Assembly: GCA_964565715.1 (NCBI GenBank)
Contig: CAZMGG010000127.1
Coordinates: 1-16,093, forward strand
Direction: 5' to 3'
DNA from: CAZMGG01 sp964565715
GTDB lineage: Bacteria; Planctomycetota; UBA1135; UBA2386
Length of the DNA: 16,093 nt
Every line of letters starts with the position of its first letter. The first letter of the stretch is position 1. Below are positions 8,665-15,946 of the stretch, one piece after another. Both the position numbers and the translations under genes were made by a program. The notes under the pieces are model-generated. The model ran no database searches, was not told the DNA's origin, and saw nothing but the letters and a program-made list of their open reading frames with translations.

Positions 8665-9428
8665 CGGTCACCTCCCTTCCGGGGGTCGTGGCCGGGGTCA
8701 CGGACCTCGCCGGCGGGCTTCGGTTCGGGCGGCTTCGCCGGCGGCGGCTCCGGCGGCGCCGCCGGCACCTCCCGCGACAACGACAGGAGCTGCGAGCTGA
8801 ACTCGAGCCCGGCCTTCTGCGCCGCGCCGCGGGCCACGTGGAAGCGCACGCGGTTCTCCATCTCGAACATCTGCACCGTGCCGCCCAGGGCGGCGAAGCG
8901 CGGGTGGTCGCCGACGGTCTGCACCGGCAGCTGGGCCAGGGCCTGCACGATCTCCTTGCAGCGCTGCTCGTCGTGCACCGCCACCCAGACCACCTGGCAC
9001 ACCGACAGGCTGCGGGCGATGTCGCGCGTGTCGGCGCTGAAGCGCCGGATCGAAACGCGCATGCCGCCGATCGGATCGGCGCCGAAGGTCTCCTCGAGGA
9101 TCGTGCCGAACGGGTCGTGCCCCACCACGCCGACCACGAACTCGCGACGGTTGCGGGTGACCGCGACCGGCCACCGGCAGTAGATGGCGATCTGCCGCAG
9201 GAACGCCGCCTGCAGGCGACGCATCCGCTGCCGCTCGGCGTCCTGCGCCTCCGTGTCGGCGCCGCCGGCCGGCGCCGGCGTGACCCGCGGGGCCGGCGGT
9301 GTCGGCGTCGGCGTCGGCGCAGGCACCGGCACCGGCACCGGTGTCGGCGGATCCTGGGCCGCCGCGGCCGCCGTCACCAGCAGCGCCGCCAGGGCAACAC
9401 CCATCCGTCTGATCGAAGCGGGATCCAC
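8661..9428 (-). CDS. YfiR-family (DUF4154) periplasmic protein
   Basis: A secreted protein of 255 residues. A signal peptide (about 1-25, RRMGVALAALLVTAAAAAQD) is followed by a Pro/Val/Thr-rich linker (27-54). The YfiR domain covers about 70-220: LQAAFLRQIAIYCRWP, FVVGVVGHDPFG, the CQVVWVAV strand, VQTVGDHPRFAALGGTVQMF, ENRVRFHVARGAAQKAGLEF and SSQLLSLS. In Pseudomonas, YfiR binds the periplasmic part of the diguanylate cyclase YfiN and keeps it inactive. Here the next gene encodes a histidine kinase with a similar sensor domain, so the likely role is to gate that kinase (inference). Cysteines are at 84, 144 and 157. A Pro/Lys-rich tail (223-255) follows the domain. The start is GTG, 5 bases after the receptor gene stop; an in-frame ATG at 9402-9404 is an alternative that still keeps the hydrophobic signal. 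The end overlaps the kinase gene (ATGA). Confidence 0.88.
9298..9350. repeat. Tandem hexamer tract encoding Val-Pro/Thr-Pro repeats
   Basis: Near-perfect six-base units occur on the plus strand: three GTCGGC, one GCAGGC, two ACCGGC, then ACCGGT and GTCGGC. On the coding strand they give the linker PTPVPVPVPAPTPTPTPP between the signal peptide and the YfiR domain. Because the unit is a multiple of three, gain or loss of copies changes only linker length, not frame. Confidence 0.75.
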
Positions 9429-9433
9429 CGGGG

Positions 9434-11410
9434 TCAGAACCTCTGCACGAACTCCAGGTAGACGCCGCGTTCGACCTCGGTCGCCACCGTCTGGATGGAC
9501 TGACCGAACTCCGGATGACGATCGTCCAACAGGTTCTGGCCGACGACGGCCAGCTCACGGGAAGGATCGGGGGTCCAGACGAGCCGCAGATCGAGCCGGA
9601 CGAATCCGGGCACGTCGTAGGCAGGCAGGCTGTCGTAGTAGAAGGCGAGACCCGTGAGCTGCCACGCCTGGCCCAGATCCCGATCGATCTGCAGGTGGGC
9701 CATGTGCCGGGGCGTCGCGCCCTCGGCCGCCGCATCCAGCAGGACGAAGCCGGGGCCGTCGAGTCGCTCCATGACCCTGGCGAAGCTGAAGCTGCCGGTG
9801 AGGTTCCAGCCCTCGCCGGGCTGCCAGCGGGCCGCCAGTTCGCCGCCGTAGACCTCCGCCTCACGACCGTTGCCGAACGTCACCGGCTGGACGATGTGCG
9901 GCGTCGGCGTCGGATCCACCGCCGGCGTGCCCAGCCGCCCGGCGGTGCGATCCGCGTAGTCGTGGAAGTAGACCGACAGGTCCAGCGCCAGGTCGGCCGT
10001 CGCCCGCCAGCGGGTGCCCAGTTCGTAGGCCCACAGGCTCTCGGGCTCGGTGCCCCGGTCGCCATGCAGTTCCAGCACCAGCGGCAGCCCGCTGCCGTGC
10101 GGCCCGGCGCCGAACTGGTATTGCAGATCGTCGTCGATGCGGGACGGAACGCGCACCGCGCGGGACGTGGAGCCCCACACGACCAGATCGTCCGCCGGCG
10201 TCCAGGTCAGGCGCAGGTCGGGCTGCGGTTCCAGGCCGATCACATCGTGGTACTCGAGCTTGAGGCCGAGGCCGAGGCGCAGCCGGTCGGCGCACAGCTC
10301 GATGTCGTCGAAGACGCTCACGCCGGCGAGGTCGGCGCGGCGGTGCGGATGGGCAAACGACAGCGCCGTCGACCCATCGCTGTCGTCCTCGATCCGCCGG
10401 TAGTTGCCCGAGACCGTCACCGCATGGCCGCCGGTCGGCTCGAAGGCGTGCTCGGCCTCGAGGTCCACCCGGTGCCGCCGGGCCCGCAGCCAGTCCCACT
10501 CCGCACGCTCGGTGTAGTCGTAGAGGGCGCGCAGCGTGGTCTGACCGCCGCCCTCGTGCCGACGCACCCACTCCCCCTGCACGAAACCGCCCTCGAACGT
10601 GGTCTCCCGTTCCATCGCCACGGCGTAGGGCGGGCCAAGCACCGGCGTCGCCTGGAGGCTGCTGGCGTCGCCACGGAAGCCCTCCAGGCGCAGGCTCCAA
10701 AGGTCCTCGCCACGCTCGCCATCGAGCCGGAAGCCGCCGCGCAGCCGTTCGAGGGCATCGGCGGTGTCGGCGCCGGATGCGGCGGCCTGTCCCTCCGCCG
10801 ACCACCACTGGCCATGGACGCGACCCCAGGTGCGCTCGCCGAGTTGGAAGCCGTGCCGCACCGCGGTGCGGGTCTCGAGGCTGCCCACCTGGGTGTCGAC
10901 CACGGTGTCCTGGGTGTCCCTGGCATTGCGGGTGATGACATGGATCACGCCGCTCACCGCGTTGGCGCCCCAGCGGGCGCCGCCGGGGCCGCGGATGACC
11001 TCGATGCGCTCGACGTCCTCCAGCAGGACGTCGTTCTCGTCCCACAGCACCCCGGAGAACCAGTGGTTGTAGACGCTGCGGCCGTCGATCATCACCAGCA
11101 GCGTGTTGGCGTACTCGCCGGCGAAGCCGCGCGCGCCGATCGCCCAGCGCGAGCCGGAGATCCGTGACACCTGGATGCCGGGCACCAGTCGCAACATCTC
11201 GGGCAGCGTCCGCAGGCCCGACCGCCGGATCTCCTCACGGGTCAGCACGTAGACCGCGCCGGCGCTCTGCCGCGCCTGGGTCGGTCGGGGGCTCACCACC
11301 GCCACGTCGACCTCCATCAGCTGCTCGATGGTGAGGCCGCGGAAGTCCTGGGCCACCGCACCTGCGGCCAGGACGCTCCCCAGGACCAGTTGTCGCCAGG
11401 ACGATGGCAA
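9434..11410 (-). CDS. TonB-dependent outer-membrane receptor
   Basis: A 658-residue outer-membrane transporter. The signal peptide is cut after about residue 20 (SVLAAGAVAQD). An N-terminal motif LTIEQLMEVDVAVVS precedes the plug domain (about 45-160), with AVYVLTREEIRRSG, LPEMLRLVPGIQVSRI, VMIDGRSVYN and VERIEVIRGPGGARWGANAV. The remaining roughly 500 residues form the beta barrel, rich in alternating aromatic/charged strands, and end in Phe (LEFVQRF) as expected for BAM-inserted barrels. The substrate cannot be read from sequence; the plug type is common among vitamin/siderophore receptors that occur beside YfiR-like proteins. The start is TTG (11408-11410) with GGAGG 5 bases upstream. It follows the FMN-domain gene after 57 bases and precedes the YfiR-like gene by 5 bases, so the receptor is probably co-transcribed with both. 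Confidence 0.93.
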   Translation of the reverse strand: MPSSWRQLVLGSVLAAGAVAQDFRGLTIEQLMEVDVAVVSPRPTQARQSAGAVYVLTREEIRRSGLRTLPEMLRLVPGIQVSRISGSRWAIGARGFAGEYANTLLVMIDGRSVYNHWFSGVLWDENDVLLEDVERIEVIRGPGGARWGANAVSGVIHVITRNARDTQDTVVDTQVGSLETRTAVRHGFQLGERTWGRVHGQWWSAEGQAAASGADTADALERLRGGFRLDGERGEDLWSLRLEGFRGDASSLQATPVLGPPYAVAMERETTFEGGFVQGEWVRRHEGGGQTTLRALYDYTERAEWDWLRARRHRVDLEAEHAFEPTGGHAVTVSGNYRRIEDDSDGSTALSFAHPHRRADLAGVSVFDDIELCADRLRLGLGLKLEYHDVIGLEPQPDLRLTWTPADDLVVWGSTSRAVRVPSRIDDDLQYQFGAGPHGSGLPLVLELHGDRGTEPESLWAYELGTRWRATADLALDLSVYFHDYADRTAGRLGTPAVDPTPTPHIVQPVTFGNGREAEVYGGELAARWQPGEGWNLTGSFSFARVMERLDGPGFVLLDAAAEGATPRHMAHLQIDRDLGQAWQLTGLAFYYDSLPAYDVPGFVRLDLRLVWTPDPSRELAVVGQNLLDDRHPEFGQSIQTVATEVERGVYLEFVQRF

Positions 11411-11415
11411 TGAAT

Positions 11416-11420
11416 CCTCC
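11416..11420 (-). promoter_or_regulatory. Shine-Dalgarno of the TonB-dependent receptor deciding its TTG start
   Basis: GGAGG on the minus strand lies 5 bases before TTG at 11408-11410. No closer in-frame ATG exists, and the downstream residues form a proper signal peptide, so a TTG start is the best reading. Confidence 0.65.
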
Positions 11421-11467
11421 GGATCCGTTGATCGGGGACCGAGGCGCCCAGGCTGAACAGGATCTGG

Positions 11468-12091
11468 CTAGGACTTCCCCGGGTCGCGGCGGGCGGCGGA
11501 CCGGTGTCGGGAATCACGACGATCACCCCGGACGGCGAGCGCCTGCCGCTGCAGTTCGGCGTGCATGGCCAGGACCGTCCGCACGGCGTCCACGGCAGCG
11601 CGCGCACTCAGCGTCGCGCCCGCCACCGGCCGGATGCCCCGCCGGAGCTGCAGTTCGTCGTCCAGACCGCGGCCCTCGAACTGGCCGAAGAAGCCGGGCG
11701 CCGGCCGGTAGCGGCGCGGCTCGGCGAAGGCAAGCACCTCCACCCGCCGCACGCGACCGTCGGCGCCGAGCACCACCAGCAGCTCCTGGGCGTGCGTGCG
11801 CACCCGGCGCCGGTCGACGAAGGCGTAGCCGACCACCGCGCCCTCCCGTCGGGCCTCGTGCCGCACGATCTCGCGCAGCCGGCACTCCACTCCTGCCGCG
11901 GCGCCGACCCGCGCCCGCGCCGCGTCGTCCAGCGCGTGCGTCGGCGCGGTCAGCGTCGCGCCAGGGAAGGCCAGCGCCAGCGCCTCGGCGAGGCTCGGCA
12001 TGCCGTCCTGCGCCGTCGCCGACCCGGCTGCCAGCACCATCCCGAGCAGGCTGACGGCGGCGATCCCGTTCCGTGAACGCCTAGAAGACAT
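11468..12091 (-). CDS. Secreted FMN-binding-domain protein (putative ApbE substrate)
   Basis: A 207-residue periplasmic protein. The signal peptide covers about residues 1-28 (RRSRNGIAAVSLLGMVLAAG, cut near ATAQD). The FMN-binding domain covers about 85-178: VVGYAFVDRRRVRTHAQELL, VRRVEVLAFAEPRRY, FFGQFEGRGLDDELQLRRG and the flavinylation-type motif VAGATLSARAAVDAV. In this domain family ApbE links FMN through a phosphoester to the last Thr/Ser of GA[T/S]x[T/S]; here that residue is Ser162. Cys70 (GVECRLREI) could act in a second redox step, but this is a guess. The very basic C-terminus (RGDRRDSRHRSAARRD) is unusual. The start ATG overlaps the porin gene end by 11 bases. With apbE two genes upstream, it is likely a periplasmic electron carrier; its donor and acceptor are unknown. 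Confidence 0.85.
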   Translation of the reverse strand: MSSRRSRNGIAAVSLLGMVLAAGSATAQDGMPSLAEALALAFPGATLTAPTHALDDAARARVGAAAGVECRLREIVRHEARREGAVVGYAFVDRRRVRTHAQELLVVLGADGRVRRVEVLAFAEPRRYRPAPGFFGQFEGRGLDDELQLRRGIRPVAGATLSARAAVDAVRTVLAMHAELQRQALAVRGDRRDSRHRSAARRDPGKS

Positions 12092-13328
12092 AGCCGAACC
12101 CGATGCTCCAGCGGTCGTGATCGTGGTCCCAGCTCTCGAAGTCGGCCTTGATCACCAGCCGGTCCAGCGGCCGCCAATGCAGACCGAAGGTCAGGATCTC
12201 GTCGTCCTGCCGCGGATCACCGGTCATCCCGCCCGCCACCTCGGCCTGCGTGTCGATCCGCTCGTGCCGCACGAACGGGATCAGCGCCGCCGACGAATCG
12301 GGCAGGATCCAGGTCAGCACGTCGGCGCCGACCTCGACGTAGCCGCCCTGCTGCCGGCGGGCCAGGTTGCGCCCGGTGGCGCGGGCGAAGTCGCCGGCGT
12401 CGTCGCTGAGCGCCGTGGCCCACAGCACCCTGGCCTGCCACGGCCCGTGCCGCCAGTCGGCGTGGGCGGCGAGGATGCCGGTGTCCAGTTCCGGGATCGG
12501 CGTCGTGCCGCGGAGCTGGTCCTGGCCGGCGCGGCCGTACCACGCCGAACCGCCGAGGGAGAGCCCGTCGATGCCGTGCCAGTCGAGCCGCACGGCGGTG
12601 CCGAGGTCGTCGGCGGCGGCGCGGTTGCCCTTCTGGCGGCCCCCGCGCAGGCCGGTGGCGTCGAATCGCTCGCCATCGAGGCTGGTGCCGCCGAACCAGC
12701 GCAGGTCGAAGTCGCCGAAGCGCAAGGCGGCCTCGACGCCGAGTTCGCGCCAGGTGGTCGGGATGATGCGCGTCTCGGTCTGCGGCCGCGCGTTCGGCAG
12801 GAACAGGGTCGGCTCGTGCTGCTCGTTGACGAGGCCGACCGGCACCAGCACCATGCCGCCGCGCAGGGACAGCGCCGGCGACACCTCGTACTCGAGATAG
12901 CCGAACTCCAGCGAGACCTCGCCGCCGCTGGTGGTGGTGCCCGAACTGGCGCTGGTGCTGCCGTGTTCCAGTTCGATCTCGGAGTGGAACAGCCAGCGCT
13001 GGTCGAACCGGTAGCCGAGATAGAGCACGGTGCGCAGCGCATCGGCCTCGTCGGTCCGGCCGCTGCGCTGGGTGAAGACGTACTCGCCGTAGCCGGCCAG
13101 GGACACGCCCTCCGCGACCGCCGGCGCCTTCTGCGCCCCCGGCGGCAGCTCGTCCTGGCGTTCGAGCGAGTCCAGCCGCACGCGCAGGTCGCGGTTCTCG
13201 CGTTCGAGCCGGTCCATGCGCTGCTCCAGGGTCTCCTGGGCAGGCAGGGCGACGGCGAAGAGGCCGGCGAGGAACGGAACGGCCGGCAGACGGATCGCGC
13301 AGATCCGTGGGAGATGGGATGGGTTCAT
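12081..13328 (-). CDS. Porin-like outer-membrane beta-barrel protein with N-terminal coiled coil
   Basis: A 415-residue secreted protein. The signal peptide covers about 1-30 (LAGLFAVALPA, then QET). Next is a heptad-rich coiled coil (about 32-58, LEQRMDRLERENRDLRVRLD). The barrel of amphipathic strands starts at about residue 76 (SLAGYGEYVFTQ) and ends with WSIGFGYVF, a terminal Phe typical of outer-membrane barrels. EFGYLEYEVSPALSLRGGMVLVPVGLVNEQHEP resembles phosphate-selective-type or uncharacterised planctomycete/proteobacterial porins (visible in pieces around residues 150-180). The substrate is unknown. The start is ATG at 13326-13328, which overlaps the apbE stop (ATGA), implying coupled translation; a longer frame to 13787 lies wholly over apbE and is rejected. 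Its 3' end overlaps the FMN-domain gene by 11 bases, so apbE, porin and flavoprotein behave as one unit. Confidence 0.85.
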   Translation of the reverse strand: MNPSHLPRICAIRLPAVPFLAGLFAVALPAQETLEQRMDRLERENRDLRVRLDSLERQDELPPGAQKAPAVAEGVSLAGYGEYVFTQRSGRTDEADALRTVLYLGYRFDQRWLFHSEIELEHGSTSASSGTTTSGGEVSLEFGYLEYEVSPALSLRGGMVLVPVGLVNEQHEPTLFLPNARPQTETRIIPTTWRELGVEAALRFGDFDLRWFGGTSLDGERFDATGLRGGRQKGNRAAADDLGTAVRLDWHGIDGLSLGGSAWYGRAGQDQLRGTTPIPELDTGILAAHADWRHGPWQARVLWATALSDDAGDFARATGRNLARRQQGGYVEVGADVLTWILPDSSAALIPFVRHERIDTQAEVAGGMTGDPRQDDEILTFGLHWRPLDRLVIKADFESWDHDHDRWSIGFGYVF

Positions 13329-14296
13329 GATCGGTCTCGGGAGAGCAGTTCGAGGGGCACGGGCTGCAGGGCCGGCAGCCCGGCGCACGGCGCACGCAGC
13401 CGCCACACCCGCCCGCGCAGGCCGTGCACTGCGGCGATGTCGGCGCGGCCGTCGGCCTGCAGTTCGATGCGGATGGCGCCGACGCCGAGGCCGTCGGCCA
13501 CGGCGGCGAAACGCCCGCGCCCGGCCGCCACGAACAGCGCCGTCGACGCGGCGTCGGCCAGGGCCGCACCCGGCGCCACCGCCACCGCCGCACCGAAGTC
13601 GCGGGCGGCGCGACCGGTGCACCGATCGAACAGGTGCGGCACGCGGCGCCCCTGCTCGTCGACGGGCCGTTCGCCGTTCCCCGAGGTGGCCACCGACTCG
13701 CCGGGCAGCAGCAGCAGCCAGCCCACCGGCCAGTCCCGGCGACGCGGATGCGCCAGCGGCACCCACAGCGGCCCGCTCTCGCCCCACAGGGCGACCTGGC
13801 CGCCCAGGTCCAGCACGGCGCCGACCGCCCCGGTCCCGCGCAGCACCGCCCGCGCCGCGTCGAGGCCGCTACCCTTGCCGAAGCCGCCCTCGTCGATCCG
13901 GGCGCCCTCACCCCGCACGACCGCCAGGCCGGCCAGATGCCAGGACCCGAGCAGCGGCGCGAAGGCCCCATCGCTGGCCGCGGCCACCGCCATCGCCAGG
14001 GCCAGGTCCGCGGCGGTGGCCGGCGAGACCGGCAGCAGCCGACCCGGTGCGGCCGCGTGGAGGCGCGCGACCTCGCTGTCGCCTCGCCAGCTCGACAGCC
14101 GCGCCTCGGTCGCGGCCATCGCCGCCACGGCCCGTTCGCTCGCCGCCAGGGCCTGCGGGCGGGCGGCCGCCTGGACGGTGACCGCGAACCAGGAGCCCAT
14201 GGCAGCCACGACCCGCCCAGTCGACACCGGCGCCTGCTGCGACAGCGCCACCCCAGGAAGAGCGCAAATGACTGTCAGAAAGTAATTTATGGCCAT
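13325..14296 (-). CDS. apbE: FAD:protein FMN transferase (ApbE family), with signal-like N-terminus
   Basis: ApbE enzymes split FAD and attach FMN to Thr/Ser of extracytosolic flavoproteins, including NqrB, NqrC and secreted FMN-binding domains. The 323-residue product shows the family blocks in order: MGSWFAVTV (33-41), EARLSSWRGDSEVARLH (64-80), DGAFAPLLGSW (109-119), IDEGGFGKGSGLDAA (134-148), VLDLGGQVALWG (161-172), VATSGNGERP (202-211), HLFDRCTGRA (221-230) and ADAASTALFV (247-256) with the metal-site Asp248 and Thr252. Glu136 replaces the usual Leu of DLGG. Residues 1-20 (YFLTVICALPGVALSQ) look like a signal peptide with little positive charge. Nearby low-GC sequence surrounds the start. 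It heads the envelope operon and overlaps the porin gene (ATGA). A role for both NQR and the local flavoprotein is inferred. Confidence 0.9.
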   Translation of the reverse strand: MAINYFLTVICALPGVALSQQAPVSTGRVVAAMGSWFAVTVQAAARPQALAASERAVAAMAATEARLSSWRGDSEVARLHAAAPGRLLPVSPATAADLALAMAVAAASDGAFAPLLGSWHLAGLAVVRGEGARIDEGGFGKGSGLDAARAVLRGTGAVGAVLDLGGQVALWGESGPLWVPLAHPRRRDWPVGWLLLLPGESVATSGNGERPVDEQGRRVPHLFDRCTGRAARDFGAAVAVAPGAALADAASTALFVAAGRGRFAAVADGLGVGAIRIELQADGRADIAAVHGLRGRVWRLRAPCAGLPALQPVPLELLSRDRS

Positions 14297-14324
14297 CTAT
14301 CGCCACCGGACCCTGCCGGAAGTC

Positions 14325-15344
14325 ATGCGATTGCGTCTCAATACAGAGGACGGCGCGCGAATTCCACCCTCGGCACGTCATTGCCCTGCCGTGCGAAGGC
14401 CCGCCCGATTGCCCTGGCTCCTCCTCCTGCTGGCCCTGCCGCCTGCCCTGGTGACCCTGGCCGGTTGGGCTGGCGGGCTGCACTGGGCCGCCGACCTCTG
14501 CCGCCACTTCCCGCTGCCGGCCCTGCTCGCCCTGCTGCCGCTGGGCCTCGGTCTCTGCTGGTGCCGCTGGCGTCTCGCCGGCCTCGGGTTGCTGCTCCTC
14601 GCGCTGAGCCCTTTCCTGGACCTCGTGCCGCTCTGGCTCGGCCGCGGCGACGCCGCGGCGCCGCCGTTCGCGCCGCTGCGGGTGATGGCCATCAACCTGC
14701 TGCGCGAGAACGGTGACCACGCCGCCGTGCTGCGCGCGATCGCCGAGCGCGATCCCGACGTGATCGCCCTGAGCGAACTGACTCCATCCTGGGATGCCGC
14801 CACCGCACCGCTGCGCAAGAGCCACCCCCACTTCCTGCGCCGCGCCGATCCGGGCTGGTTCGGCATCGCCCTCCACAGCCGCCTGCCCCTGCGGGACGGC
14901 CAGGTCCTGCCGCTCGGCTTCGACTGGGCGCCGGCGATCCGCGCCATCGCCGACACCGCCACGGGGCCGGTCGGGATCCTCGCCATCCATCCGCCGCGGC
15001 CGGGCGGCGCCCGCCGCTGCGCCGAACGGGACGCCGCGCTGGCCGCCGTGCCCGGACTGCTGGCGCCCCTGCCGCCGCGCCGGATCGTGCTGGGCGACGC
15101 CAACGCCACCCCGTGGAGCAGCCCGTTCCGCGCCATGTGCCGGGCCGCCGGGCTCGACCCGGCCACCGCCGGCCACGGCTGGCAGGGCACCTGGCCGGCG
15201 GGCCTGCCCTGGCCCCTGCGCCTGCCGCTGGACCAGGTCCTGGTGACCGATGGCATCGGCGTTCCGGCCCGCGGCACCGGCCCCGACGTCGGCTCCGACC
15301 ACCTGCCGGTGTGGGCCGACCTGCTCGTCGGCACGCCCCGCTGA
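14325..15344 (+). CDS. Membrane-anchored endonuclease/exonuclease/phosphatase (EEP) family protein
   Basis: The C-terminal half is a complete EEP-type metal-dependent phosphoesterase domain: MAINLLRENG with the N-motif, DPDVIALSEL (catalytic Glu), IHPPRPGG, VLGDANATPWSSPF, LDQVLVTDG and GSDHLPV with the terminal Asp-His pair. Before it lie two or three hydrophobic helices (about 14400-14645: LPWLLLLLALPPALVTL, ALLALLPLGLGLCW, AGLGLLLLALSPFL), so the domain is tethered to the inner membrane, probably facing the periplasm. Family members cleave phosphodiesters in nucleic acids, phospholipids or inositol phosphates; the substrate is not predictable. The start is uncertain. ATG 14325 (chosen, GGAAG just upstream), ATG 14289 (would overlap the divergent apbE start) and GTG 14391 (closest to the first helix) are all in frame. 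EF-P follows 56 bases later. Confidence 0.85.
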   Translation: MRLRLNTEDGARIPPSARHCPAVRRPARLPWLLLLLALPPALVTLAGWAGGLHWAADLCRHFPLPALLALLPLGLGLCWCRWRLAGLGLLLLALSPFLDLVPLWLGRGDAAAPPFAPLRVMAINLLRENGDHAAVLRAIAERDPDVIALSELTPSWDAATAPLRKSHPHFLRRADPGWFGIALHSRLPLRDGQVLPLGFDWAPAIRAIADTATGPVGILAIHPPRPGGARRCAERDAALAAVPGLLAPLPPRRIVLGDANATPWSSPFRAMCRAAGLDPATAGHGWQGTWPAGLPWPLRLPLDQVLVTDGIGVPARGTGPDVGSDHLPVWADLLVGTPR

Positions 15345-15400
15345 GCGCGCCGGTTCCCGGTTCCGCCGCGGCCGGGGCGACGCTACCTTCTTCCGCCCTC

Positions 15401-15946
15401 ATGCAAGTCCAAGCCCTCGACCTCCGTCCCGGCTACCTCGTCTCCTACGAGGGCCGCATGTGCTCCGTGGTGTGGTGGAACATCCTCCGCAACGACCGCC
15501 GCCTGTTCGTGCAGATGCGCATCAAGGACATCGAGTCCGGCCGCGTCCAGGAGCTGAAGGAGCACGGCGACACCAAGTTCGAGGTGCTCGACAAGGAGGA
15601 GAAGGACCTCACCTACTCCTACCGCGACGGCATCCAGGAGGTCTTCTTCACCGAGGACGGCGACGAGGTGCGCTGCTCGGTGCCGGCGGCGGAGGACGCA
15701 CTGAAGTGGCCCGCCGAGCACTACGTCGGCTTCTACGTCAGCGGCAACCTGGTGTCGGTCTCGCCGCCCAAGACCGCGGTGGTCACCATCAAGGAGACCT
15801 CGCCACCGGTCCGCGGCCAGACCGGCCAGAAGGAGGCGGTGCTCGAGAACGACCTGAAGGTCAAGGTCGGTCTCCTCTGCGACGTCGGCGACAAGGTGCG
15901 CATCGACACCGAGACCCTCGAGTTCCGCGAACGCGTCCAGAACTGA
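15401..15946 (+). CDS. efp: Elongation factor P-like protein with atypical tip loop
   Basis: EF-P enters stalled ribosomes and helps form bonds in polyproline stretches. The 181-residue product has the three EF-P domains: a KOW-like N-domain (1-60, LDLRPGYLVSYEGRMCSVV), an OB domain (about 66-122, YSYRDGIQEVFF) and a C-terminal OB domain (128-181, IKETSPPVRGQTGQKEAVLE and GDKVRIDTETLEFRERV), and its length is normal. The tip loop is atypical. Where Lys/Arg that receives lysyl or rhamnosyl modification is expected (PGKG or SGRN context), it reads ILRNDRRLFVQM; simple alignment puts Asp32 at the site, with Arg30, Arg33 and Arg34 around it. I chose ATG 15401; an open frame back to 15113 lies over the EEP gene. 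No Shine-Dalgarno is visible. It may be an EF-P paralogue rather than the main EF-P. Confidence 0.85.
   Translation: MQVQALDLRPGYLVSYEGRMCSVVWWNILRNDRRLFVQMRIKDIESGRVQELKEHGDTKFEVLDKEEKDLTYSYRDGIQEVFFTEDGDEVRCSVPAAEDALKWPAEHYVGFYVSGNLVSVSPPKTAVVTIKETSPPVRGQTGQKEAVLENDLKVKVGLLCDVGDKVRIDTETLEFRERVQN

Noticed and set aside
13329..13787. Extended N-terminus for the porin gene (start at 13787)
   Set aside because: The extension lies entirely within apbE in another frame, and a clear signal peptide begins at 13328.
15113..15400. Extended N-terminus for EF-P (start at 15113)
   Set aside because: It overlaps the EEP gene in another frame; the EF-P fold begins directly at the ATG at 15401.
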